From contig JAQUEZ010000148.1 in NCBI GenBank assembly GCA_028684915.1, forward strand, positions 1-15,315: 15,315 nt of DNA. The letters run 5' to 3'. The notes beneath the pieces were generated by a model. The model searched no databases. It was not told the DNA's origin and saw nothing but the letters and a program-made list of their open reading frames with translations. Source of the stretch: Desulfobulbus sp. (GTDB taxonomy: Bacteria; Desulfobacterota; Desulfobulbia; Desulfobulbales; Desulfobulbaceae). Within the stretch, counting starts at the first letter, position 1, and the number at the start of each line of letters is the position of its first letter. Positions 6,511 to 12,324 of this stretch are shown here, piece by piece. Both the position numbers and the translations under genes were made by a program.

Positions 6511-6626
6511 CACTCAATTTGACAGCCTACGGCATGGGAATCGGCCTGGTCATGGCCGGCTGGCTTGCCGGTCTGGTGGTCAGCTATGCATTTTCCTTGA
6601 GCCGCAACATAGGACGTTCGGGATGA
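6507..6626 (+). CDS. Single-pass membrane miniprotein (39 aa)
   Basis: 39 aa: MTLNLTAYGMGIGLVMAGW, continuing as one hydrophobic helix to about residue 28 and ending in a basic tail (SRNIGRSG). Size and layout match the inovirus tip proteins pVII and pIX (about 32-33 aa in Ff). It starts at an ATGA overlap with the previous stop and ends at another ATGA overlap, indicating translational coupling. Too short for common gene finders. Confidence 0.6.
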   Translation: MTLNLTAYGMGIGLVMAGWLAGLVVSYAFSLSRNIGRSG

Positions 6627-6748
6627 ATGCCGCCGAACTGGTCGAAATCCTCGGCAACATCACCCTGCAGCTCGGGGACATCATGTCGTTTGGCCTGGGC
6701 GGTCTGACCGGGATTGCCTTTGTAATCGCAGCTTCAATGAGGTGGTAG
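6623..6748 (+). CDS. Single-pass membrane miniprotein (41 aa)
   Basis: 41 aa: an amphipathic N-terminal half (MNAAELVEILGNITLQLGDI) and a hydrophobic segment MSFGLGGLTGIAFVIAASM ending in RW. It is coupled to the previous gene by ATGA. The G-I-A-F-V-I-A stretch recurs as G-I-A-F-L-I-A in the next gene, suggesting duplication. A virion tip protein or small assembly protein is the likely role, by context only. Confidence 0.6.
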   Translation: MNAAELVEILGNITLQLGDIMSFGLGGLTGIAFVIAASMRW

Positions 6749-6750
6749 CC

Positions 6751-6891
6751 ATGATCAGTCTTCCGGAAGGCTTTGACCTTGGCGCTTTACTCTCCAATTT
6801 CTTCACCCTTGCCGCCGGCCCGGTCGGGATCGCCTTTCTGATCGCCTTAGGCTCTGTGGTGAAAAACATGCTCAAGAACGCGTCGAAATGA
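6751..6891 (+). CDS. Single-pass membrane miniprotein (46 aa), probable paralog of its neighbour
   Basis: 46 aa with a short acidic N-terminus (MISLPEGFDLG), a hydrophobic helix (about residues 12-35) containing GPVGIAFLIALG, and a basic tail (VKNMLKNASK). This is again the coat-like layout of acid, membrane, base. The ribosome binding site AGGTGG lies just upstream (6740-6745), inside the end of the previous gene. It ends in ATGA, coupled to the next miniprotein. It could be a minor coat protein. Confidence 0.6.
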   Translation: MISLPEGFDLGALLSNFFTLAAGPVGIAFLIALGSVVKNMLKNASK

Positions 6892-6989
6892 TCACGCCTT
6901 CCTTTCCCCGCATCCGCCGCCGGCTGCTGCTGATTGCCTTCGTGATCCTCTGCTTCATACTCGGGCTCTTGAAAAGGATACTGCTATGA
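6888..6989 (+). CDS. Basic membrane miniprotein (33 aa)
   Basis: 33 aa: a basic N-terminus (SFPRIRRR), then a hydrophobic helix LLLIAFVILCFILGLL and KRILL. The topology signal (positive N-terminus) is opposite to the preceding miniproteins, so it is probably oriented N-in. Size matches pVII/pIX of Ff phages. ATGA overlaps on both sides support translation, but with so few residues I cannot exclude a chance frame. Confidence 0.5.
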   Translation: MITPSFPRIRRRLLLIAFVILCFILGLLKRILL

Positions 6990-7399
6990 AAACCATCATC
7001 CTCTATGCGATTGGCGTCTATCTGACCTTCCTTTGTTTTGGCCTCTACCTGAACAACGTTCACGGCGAAGAAACCGGCCAAGGCGTGCCTTCAGTCCCGA
7101 ATCAGCCTTCTGCTGACAAAGGCTATGGATTCACCCCGAAGGAGTATGTGGTTCCTCGGATTGCATCAACCGACGCGCCGCTCAGACATCGCAATGCAAA
7201 ATCATGCCGGCAATATCTCACGTCTTGCGAGAAATCCTGCAGCGAACGCGGCTCACTGTTCAAGTTTCAATGTATCGGCCAAGATTTCCAACCCTTTGAT
7301 GATCATTTCCATTGTACCTGCGCTGATGATCTCTTTGCTCGTGGTGATTCCTCATCATTGAAAACAGAATGGCTTAAAGCGAGTAAACAAGATGAATAG
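6986..7399 (+). CDS. Secreted Cys-rich protein, possible partner of the adsorption protein
   Basis: 137 aa. Residues 1-25 (MKTIILYAIGVYLTFLCFGLYL) form a signal peptide or N-terminal anchor. A low-complexity polar linker leads to a C-terminal domain with cysteines in KSCRQYLTSCEKSCSERG, QCIG and HCTC, probably disulfide-bonded outside the cytoplasm. It overlaps the start of the pIII-like gene by 8 bp and the previous gene by ATGA. The second half shares the AT-rich composition of the pIII-like gene's 5' half, unlike the flanking genes, so the two may have been exchanged together. A tip subunit or pIII cofactor is plausible. No family recognised. Confidence 0.65.
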   Translation: MKTIILYAIGVYLTFLCFGLYLNNVHGEETGQGVPSVPNQPSADKGYGFTPKEYVVPRIASTDAPLRHRNAKSCRQYLTSCEKSCSERGSLFKFQCIGQDFQPFDDHFHCTCADDLFARGDSSSLKTEWLKASKQDE

Positions 7400-8795
7400 G
7401 CTATTTATTGCAATCGTTTTCGTTCTGAGTGTTCCGGTTACGTCGTATTCTGCGTATCCTGGCGGTTGTGTTCAAATTTTTTACATCAAAGATAATACGT
7501 TAACATCTACTGGCACTCAATGGGCAGTTCCATCTTTTACATTCGACAGCACAACAGGTGTGCTCTCTCAATCTTCTGTTACAAGATTATCTTCTGGCAA
7601 TACAAATTCAACTTATCAAATCGCCGTCTATTATTTTGAAAATAATGTCTGGGTAAAAAAAGGTGTTGATATCCAATTCACTGGTTGGGATTCGACGATC
7701 ATGCCGCTTCTTGAAAATTTATCAGCTGTGCGTATCACCGAGGCGACAGCGTTTTACTACGTTACGCCACAATTACTTTTAAGCAAAATGCCTGGTTGCC
7801 CAGTTCCCACCTGCTCATCCAAAACAGGCCAAGTTAATTATGATCTTCATAATTATTCAAACCCGAGTTCGCCGCCTACTGGAGGTAATGTTTGTTATGA
7901 TGATTGTCAGCAGTCGGCTGATATTCTATGGACTGACTGTATCGGAAGTTCCTGCATCGCATCCATAAAGTATACAGCTACCGGACAATCATGCGGTGTT
8001 GAAACTTCTGTCGATAATTTGCAAACAGATCCACCTAAACGCTGCACCGATGAAATAAACAAAAAGATTCAACAATGCGGCGGATCGCTGAATGTTCTTT
8101 CGTTTGATTTTGAAACGTGCACAGGTCAATGCACCCCTGATTCCTGCGCTGATCAATGGAAGACCTTAGTGAATAAATGCGGTGGAATAATGGCCGTCAG
8201 CACTTGGGACGCTTCCACCTGTTCCGGTACATGCGTAAGCGATCCTTTGCCCGATGCCTCGCAACCTGATTCAGAAGCTGTTCCCAAAAGTGTTACAACC
8301 AAAACAACGACGAATCCTGATGGCTCCAGTGAAGTGACCAATGTCACCGTCTATAATGTAGACGGCAATCCTTATGCTGAAACCACGACCATTAACTACG
8401 ACGCCAACGGCAACGAAACCGGGAAAACCACATCAACTTCGACCGGTTCCGCTGGCACTGGCACCGGAACCGGCGACGGGGATACGCAATACTTTTCCGC
8501 CATTCAAAATTCCGGATTCGCTGAACCCTACACCCCTGGCGAGTTCGATATTCCAGCCCGGTTCTCCACCTTCCTGAACAACGTCAAATCCTCAGGCCTG
8601 TTTTCGTTCTCCAACGACTTCTTCAACTCTCTGCCTGGCGGCGGCTCTCCGGTCTATGAGATCGAGGCCGGAGAATACGGCCATCACACTATCGACCTGA
8701 GCGAAACCATGGGCAGCGGCCTGGCGATTTTGAAAACCATCCTTCTGGCCTGCTTCGGCTTCCTGTCGATCCGGGCCGTGATCATGAAGAGGTGA
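7392..8795 (+). CDS. pIII-like adsorption (minor coat) protein
   Basis: 467 aa. A signal peptide (residues 1-20, cut near YSA) is followed by a beta-rich domain (about 22-135), a Cys-rich region (136-281) holding two tandem copies of a four-Cys unit, a Thr/Gly-rich linker (300-365, with a TGTGTGDG stretch), a C-terminal domain (366-440) and a single membrane anchor at 443-462 with basic end IMKR. This is the modular plan of filamentous phage pIII: receptor-binding N domains, flexible glycine linker, membrane-anchored C domain. It lies directly before the pVI-like and Zot genes, as gIII-gVI-gI in Ff. The first 300 codons are AT-rich and the C-terminal part GC-rich, which suggests exchange of the receptor-binding part. 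It probably binds a pilus or surface receptor of the host, not identifiable here. Confidence 0.75.
   Translation: MNRLFIAIVFVLSVPVTSYSAYPGGCVQIFYIKDNTLTSTGTQWAVPSFTFDSTTGVLSQSSVTRLSSGNTNSTYQIAVYYFENNVWVKKGVDIQFTGWDSTIMPLLENLSAVRITEATAFYYVTPQLLLSKMPGCPVPTCSSKTGQVNYDLHNYSNPSSPPTGGNVCYDDCQQSADILWTDCIGSSCIASIKYTATGQSCGVETSVDNLQTDPPKRCTDEINKKIQQCGGSLNVLSFDFETCTGQCTPDSCADQWKTLVNKCGGIMAVSTWDASTCSGTCVSDPLPDASQPDSEAVPKSVTTKTTTNPDGSSEVTNVTVYNVDGNPYAETTTINYDANGNETGKTTSTSTGSAGTGTGTGDGDTQYFSAIQNSGFAEPYTPGEFDIPARFSTFLNNVKSSGLFSFSNDFFNSLPGGGSPVYEIEAGEYGHHTIDLSETMGSGLAILKTILLACFGFLSIRAVIMKR
8043..8234 (+). repeat. Two tandem 34-residue four-cysteine units in the adsorption protein
   Basis: Residues 218-247 and 252-281 share exactly the spacing C-x10-C-x13-C-x3-C, the second copy shifted by 34 residues. 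Shared residues include the C-G-G after the second Cys (QQCGG / NKCGG), and C-T-G-Q-C / C-S-G-T-C at the end. Each is probably a small disulfide knot. The DNA of the two copies has diverged, so the duplication is old. Confidence 0.75.
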
Positions 8796-8796
8796 T

Positions 8797-9132
8797 ATGA
8801 GCGGCTTCGGCGTCATCATCAATTGGCTGGCCACGTTCTGGGGCTGGGTGCAAACCGGCTTCACCTGGATTCTGGACGGCGTGGTTCTTCTGCTCCAGTT
8901 CGTGGTTTTCACCCTGCTCGACGGGCTGTTCCTGGTGGTTGAAACCGTCCTGGGCGCAATTGACCTCTCATCCATGGTGTTCAACTACGCGGCCGCCTGG
9001 TCGGACCTGCCGCCGCAACTGGTTTGGCTGATCAACGCGGTTGGCCTGCCGCAGGGCTTCACGATCCTCGGCGCGTCCTACCTGGTCCGGCTGACCCTCA
9101 ATCTGATCCCCTCCGTATTCACCAGGGTGTAA
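8797..9132 (+). CDS. pVI-like minor coat protein (DUF2523 type)
   Basis: 111 aa, very hydrophobic, with several membrane segments (about 5-25, 25-50, 75-105) and W-rich stretches (INWLATFWGWVQTGFTW). The C-terminal text PPQLVWLINAVGLPQGFTILGASYLVRLTLNLIP is typical of the DUF2523 family found between pIII and Zot genes in inoviruses. In Ff phages pVI sits with pIII at the terminating tip and anchors the virion during release. The ribosome binding site GAGGTG (8790-8795) is in the preceding stop region. Next gene starts 2 bp after the stop. Confidence 0.75.
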   Translation: MSGFGVIINWLATFWGWVQTGFTWILDGVVLLLQFVVFTLLDGLFLVVETVLGAIDLSSMVFNYAAAWSDLPPQLVWLINAVGLPQGFTILGASYLVRLTLNLIPSVFTRV

Positions 9133-9134
9133 CC

Positions 9135-10028
9135 ATGATTATCGGATTTGCCGGAACGCCCGGCTCGGGCAAGACATACGAAGCGGTCAAGAAGATCCTC
9201 GACAACCTGCGCCTGGGCCGCGTGGTCTACACCAACATTGACGGCATCTTTGATCCGGAATGCCAAGAGACAATCAAAAGCGTCTGCGGCCTGTCCGACC
9301 TGGCGCTGGTTCGGCTGCTGCGCCCCATCGCATCGCCCAATCAAAAGGAAGACCCGATATTCAATTTCTGGATGCACATTGAGCCGGGTTGCCTTGTGGT
9401 GCTTGATGAAATCCACAAGTGGTTTTCCAATCGCGACTGGAAGGAAGAAAAAAACGTCCAGTTTGGCTATTGGGCCTCCACCCATCGGCACAACGGCTTT
9501 GACGTCGTGTTGATTACCCAGAGCATGCAACGGGTTGACGCGGCGGTTCGTTCCTTGCTGGAATGGACCTATGTTTTCCGCAAGGTCAACTTCTTCGGCT
9601 CGGCGGTCAAGCACAAGTACATGTGCTATTCCTACGGCGGCGAAGACACCTCAGGCAACCCGCTCACCCAGGACACCCGCACCTATAACGCCCTCGTTTT
9701 CGCCTGCTACAAGTCCTATGTCTCCAAGGACATCAAAGAGCTTGGCGTCATGAAACATGTGAACGTGCTCAATCATTGGGTGTTCTACGCAATCCCCATC
9801 GTGCTTTGTTTCATCGTCTACATGGTTTTTTTCAAGTCCAGCATCGGCACCGGCGACTTGTTCGGCTCCAAGAAGGTCATGGCCGCCGCTGAGCAAACGC
9901 AGGACAAGAAAAACCTGCTGCCGGGCAAAGCAACCACTCCGGACCAAGCCGGCAAGGCCTCCCATTCGATCATGCCGATTACTCGCGACGGCCAGATCGT
10001 ATTCACCAACCGCAAAGGAACCCCATGA
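9135..10028 (+). CDS. zot: Zot/pI-family assembly ATPase
   Basis: 297 aa from ATG 9135 (a longer frame to 9024 exists but overlaps the pVI-like gene and has no start signal). Walker A GTPGSGKT at residues 7-14, Walker B LVVLDE at 87-92, and a conserved ASTHRHNGFDVVLITQ segment (114-129) typical of Zot domains. One membrane helix (about 215-233, WVFYAIPIVLCFIVYMVFF) separates the cytosolic ATPase from a short periplasmic tail. It is the hallmark inovirus protein: it binds the packaging signal, strips the SSB and drives extrusion of coated DNA across the inner membrane, docking to an outer-membrane secretin. It overlaps the next gene, a secretin-domain protein, as ATGA, in keeping with the pI-pIV pairing. 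Confidence 0.93.
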   Translation: MIIGFAGTPGSGKTYEAVKKILDNLRLGRVVYTNIDGIFDPECQETIKSVCGLSDLALVRLLRPIASPNQKEDPIFNFWMHIEPGCLVVLDEIHKWFSNRDWKEEKNVQFGYWASTHRHNGFDVVLITQSMQRVDAAVRSLLEWTYVFRKVNFFGSAVKHKYMCYSYGGEDTSGNPLTQDTRTYNALVFACYKSYVSKDIKELGVMKHVNVLNHWVFYAIPIVLCFIVYMVFFKSSIGTGDLFGSKKVMAAAEQTQDKKNLLPGKATTPDQAGKASHSIMPITRDGQIVFTNRKGTP

Positions 10029-10621
10029 AAACGAAAGCCTTCAACCTCTTCCTGCTCCTCGCTTCAGTTCTCGTTGTCTCGGCGCTGCTGCTCAGCTGCA
10101 GCCAAGATAAAAAAGCACCACCGCAACCCGCCAAGGCCGAAGCTACCAAGCCGGCGACGCCCGCGCCGGTGATCAAAAAGGATGGGCCGGTTTCACTGGA
10201 CTTCGACAACTCGCCGCTCTCCGAAGTGGCGCTGTTCGTGACCACCCATACCGGCAAGGGCTTTATCCTTAACGGTGTGGAATCCAAACCGATTTCCTGG
10301 ATCGAATACAACATCCCTCGGGAAAAGCTGTTTGACGCCTTCGCCCGCACCCTAGGGGCCTTCGATCTGATCATCAAACCGGCCAATGATGCGGCGACCG
10401 CCTTTGCCATCAGCAAGGCGGAAGAAATCAAGGTGCCGTACAAGCTCGACTTTGCCACCTCCAAGCGTGGAACCTTCTTCCTGCTGGGCTCTACGGTCTA
10501 TTCGAAAGAAAAGTTTCCCTATCCGGTGAAGTACGATTCCGGCCACTGGTTCGCCATTATTCCCAAGAGCATTGCAGATCAACTCGCCAGCAAGACGGCT
10601 GCAACCACCACTAAAAGCTGA
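10025..10621 (+). CDS. Lipoprotein with secretin N-domain but no secretin barrel
   Basis: 198 aa. A lipoprotein signal with lipobox LLSC (cysteine 25; S at +2 favours the outer membrane), a Pro/Ala/Lys linker (30-52), then a domain (about 56-132) VSLDFDNSPLSEVALFVTTH and onward that matches the N0/N1 domains of GspD/pIV secretins: the beta-strand, helix, G-K-x-F-hydrophobic pattern and a G-A-F-x-L end. After a short unique tail it stops at residue 198. Full secretins run about 400-650 aa with a C-terminal barrel, and no barrel is encoded downstream. It sits in the pIV position, coupled to the Zot gene. Inference: an adaptor that links Zot to a host secretin, much as CTX phage borrows EpsD; a pilotin-like role is an alternative. 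Confidence 0.75.
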   Translation: MKTKAFNLFLLLASVLVVSALLLSCSQDKKAPPQPAKAEATKPATPAPVIKKDGPVSLDFDNSPLSEVALFVTTHTGKGFILNGVESKPISWIEYNIPREKLFDAFARTLGAFDLIIKPANDAATAFAISKAEEIKVPYKLDFATSKRGTFFLLGSTVYSKEKFPYPVKYDSGHWFAIIPKSIADQLASKTAATTTKS

Positions 10622-10834
10622 CCAGCCGGAGAACACGGCCGCGACGCGGCGGCCGGAATGTCGCGGCGCAGTTGTCTGTTGTTCTGCGCCAGAGCGCAGG
10701 CATGCAGGGGGCTATTGAAATGAAAAATCGGGTAAGCGGTCACCGAAACCAGCGGCCGATTTTTCATCAGTATTTTATCCGCCGCGCTTGCCTCTTCTCT
10801 CGCAAGGTACGGCTGCACTGATTGAGGTACGCCC
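10622..10834. other. Hairpin-rich intergenic region (candidate origin or packaging signal)
   Basis: 213 bp without a gene, directly after the assembly genes, where Ff phages carry the packaging signal and origin. Hairpins: CGGCCGC 10636-10642 with GCGGCCG 10649-10655 (6-nt loop); GGCGCAG 10665-10671 with CTGCGCC 10684-10690, competing with CTGCGC 10684-10689 and GCGCAG 10694-10699 (4-nt loop); and a perfect 12-bp arm pair ATGAAAAATCGG 10720-10731 with CCGATTTTTCAT 10756-10767. The first copy of the 45-nt repeat follows at 10786. Confidence 0.55.
10786..10830 (+). repeat. 45-nt imperfect direct repeat, copy 1
   Basis: Matches 13831-13875 at 34 of 45 positions without gaps: GCTTGCC at the start, CGGCTGC in the middle and GATTGAGGTAC at the end are the shared blocks. 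Here the end block supplies the ribosome binding site (GAGGT) of the 72-aa gene. The two copies bracket the replication module. Confidence 0.6.
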
Positions 10835-11053
10835 ATGGGCGGCAGGTCACGAAAAACCGAGCAACAAGGACGATGGGATTTTATCCAGGAGCTTTCCGAT
10901 GATCGATTGCACAGATACGGCGTCATGTCGTCAAAGAAACACGATTCCGCCCAGGGCTGGGAAAGCCCCGGAAAAGAAGCCCTCAATTTCGAAGCCGCCA
11001 AAGAGTTTGAACGGCGGCACGGACAAAAACCCTACTGGTACATCAAGGACTAA
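10835..11053 (+). CDS. Small basic phage protein, unknown (72 aa)
   Basis: 72 aa, hydrophilic and rich in R, K, E and aromatic residues (ending GQKPYWYIKD). No membrane segment, no cysteines. The start ATG 10835 has GAGGT 8-9 nt upstream, provided by the repeat block. A longer competing frame (10788-11618) covers it in another register, but that frame's upstream part lacks a family match. It opens the operon that continues with DUF4417, so it could be a nucleic-acid-binding or regulatory protein. Not recognised. Confidence 0.6.
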   Translation: MGGRSRKTEQQGRWDFIQELSDDRLHRYGVMSSKKHDSAQGWESPGKEALNFEAAKEFERRHGQKPYWYIKD

Positions 11054-11066
11054 TTACCGGTTCAAG

Positions 11067-11618
11067 GTGGGCCTGCCGCCGGTAAAGCTCACCTTTAATC
11101 ACCTGTTTTCCGTCTTCTGCCCTGACAATCTCCCCTGGCAAAGCTTCCGCTGGGGCCGGTTCGGCTCTGGCGGCATTGCCGACGCCCGGCACTGCTTTGT
11201 TGACGACTGGCGGCTGGAACACCTCTGGCGCAGGTTCGGCCAGGGGTTGGCCAAGGTCCTGGACGCCGGGATTGTGACCGCGCCGGACTTCACCATTGAC
11301 GAGGATTTCCCGCTGGAGCTGGTGCAATACCAGATCTGGCGCTCCCGTGTACTGACAACCTACTGGCAAGAATACGGCGTTTCCGTTGTGCCGGTCCTGC
11401 AGTGGGGTTGCCTGAATAGCTTCCCGATCTGCGCCCGTGGCATCCGGCCCGGCTCGGTCGTGGCCGTTCGCGGCCCGCAACGCGGTACGGAATGCGCCTG
11501 GATGGACGGCGCCCGCTACATGCAAGAAGCCCTGCAGCCGTCCCTGGTCCTGCACTTCGGCAACAAGCTGGAGCTGTGGGACCGTGCCTTATATCTGCCA
11601 CTGAGGACAACACGATGA
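11067..11618 (+). CDS. DUF4417-family protein
   Basis: About 183 aa from GTG 11067. The text resembles DUF4417 proteins of phages and mobile elements: H-x-F-hydrophobic-D-D (HCFVDDWRLEHLW), ApDFTIDEDFPLEL, W/R-S-R then TYWQEYGVSVVPVLQWG, and GSVVAVRG. The family's function is unknown; an enzyme or a replication-associated role has not been shown to my knowledge. The start is uncertain: no ATG lies between the 72-aa stop (11053) and the first conserved residues, and no strong ribosome binding site precedes the GTG. Alternatively translation could begin inside the 72-aa gene in this frame. It ends in ATGA with the next gene. Confidence 0.65.
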   Translation: MGLPPVKLTFNHLFSVFCPDNLPWQSFRWGRFGSGGIADARHCFVDDWRLEHLWRRFGQGLAKVLDAGIVTAPDFTIDEDFPLELVQYQIWRSRVLTTYWQEYGVSVVPVLQWGCLNSFPICARGIRPGSVVAVRGPQRGTECAWMDGARYMQEALQPSLVLHFGNKLELWDRALYLPLRTTR

Positions 11619-11857
11619 AAAAGCTATTTCTCTGCGCCGGCTGCGGCCGCTCCGTGCCGATGGACCAAACCGGGCCGACCTTCGGGCTATGCGTCCATTG
11701 CGAAGCCAGCTTGAGCAACCGCTCATCAGCATGGGCAGAAAAAAGAAAACCCCTTTGTCAAAAGGAGGCCACCTCGACAAAGGGGAAAGCAGGTCCCCTG
11801 CAAAGGGGTGATATAAAATCCCGGTGCTGTTCGGGGAACCTTGGGAGAAATGCCTGA
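11615..11857 (+). CDS. Small zinc-ribbon protein with structured 3' end
   Basis: 80 aa. The first 35 residues hold CAGC (8-11) and CVHC (about 26-29), a four-Cys zinc ribbon; the rest (about 40-80) is basic and low in structure and is encoded by a chain of inverted repeats. It starts at an ATGA overlap with DUF4417. The 3' half may be constrained by the DNA or RNA hairpins more than by protein function. Third small Cys-pair protein of the element. Function unknown. Confidence 0.6.
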   Translation: MKKLFLCAGCGRSVPMDQTGPTFGLCVHCEASLSNRSSAWAEKRKPLCQKEATSTKGKAGPLQRGDIKSRCCSGNLGRNA

Positions 11858-11869
11858 TCAGCACCGGGA
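11750..11869 (+). repeat. Chain of three inverted repeats at the end of the zinc-ribbon gene
   Basis: CCCCTTTGTC (11750-11759) with GACAAAGGGG (11776-11785), 10 bp perfect; CCCCT (11795-11799) with AGGGG (11804-11808), GCAA loop; TCCCGGTGCTG (11819-11829) with CAGCACCGGGA (11859-11869), 11 bp perfect. There is no T-run after the last stem. The density is typical of filamentous phage origin or packaging regions, here just upstream of the AT-rich stretch and the rep operon. Confidence 0.7.
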
Positions 11870-12072
11870 CTACACTTTCAACCCTGGGGGGATTTTACAG
11901 TGTATTTATTTGATAGCTTCTCGCTGATTGTTAGTCAATTTTTTTCGCATAAAGAATGTAAAGTTTTGTTGGTCACACTATCAACAAAATGACTTTAAAT
12001 TGTAATTATTCGTGTCTGTAATGTTCGCTAACAACATATCAATCTATTAACTCCATACGGGAAATAGGACAA
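11870..12072. other. AT-rich leader region of the rep operon
   Basis: About 200 bp, sharply more AT-rich than either side, with no gene. It holds an inverted repeat TTTTGTTG (11964-11971) with CAACAAAA (11982-11989), extendable by TAAAG/CTTTA with a 3-nt bulge. Promoter elements for the rep operon are likely here, but I could not fix a convincing -35/-10 pair. The composition change and hairpin also fit an origin or a regulator site. Confidence 0.5.
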
Positions 12073-12321
12073 ATGAAACATCAATGGGAAGAACACAAGG
12101 ATTGTGAAATTCAACATTGCCCCATCTGCGACGGCGGATTGAGTGTTTGCAAAGTCTGCGGCTTGATCGAGGGATCGCTTACAACCGATTGCCCTGGGTA
12201 TCCATGCTGGGCAGAGAAAAACGAAGCCATCTATCAAGGCAAGATCGATTTCGTGAATGGCCAATGGGTAGAACAAGCAAGTCCCCACTCCCCGGCCTAC
12301 TATCGCCAAAAGCGGAGCTGA
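12073..12321 (+). CDS. Small cysteine-rich phage protein (zinc-binding)
   Basis: 82 aa. Cysteine pairs CPIC (about 16-19) and CKVC (about 26-29), then CGLIEGSLTTDCPGYPC. The motif C-x-V-C-G-x-x-E-G-S-L-T-T-x-C-P-G is one I associate with small hypothetical proteins common in phages of Proteobacteria; its function is unknown. The second half (YQGKIDFVNGQWVE) is a conserved-looking beta hairpin. It precedes rep by 3 bp, so it is co-transcribed. Fourth Cys-pair protein in the element. Confidence 0.7.
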   Translation: MKHQWEEHKDCEIQHCPICDGGLSVCKVCGLIEGSLTTDCPGYPCWAEKNEAIYQGKIDFVNGQWVEQASPHSPAYYRQKRS

Positions 12322-12324
12322 TCC

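Noticed and set aside
9078..9614. 178-aa minus-strand frame opposite zot
   Set aside because: Antisense shadow of a gene with Walker A and B motifs.
10788..11066. N-terminal extension of the DUF4417 frame
   Set aside because: It overlaps the 72-aa gene, which has the better start signal, and the extension has no family resemblance.
11944..11972. CGCATAA next to an AT-rich arm, resembling a XerC/XerD dif site
   Set aside because: Only one inner arm matches well (the other about 6 of 11), and an attachment site in the middle of the prophage would not fit the gene order.
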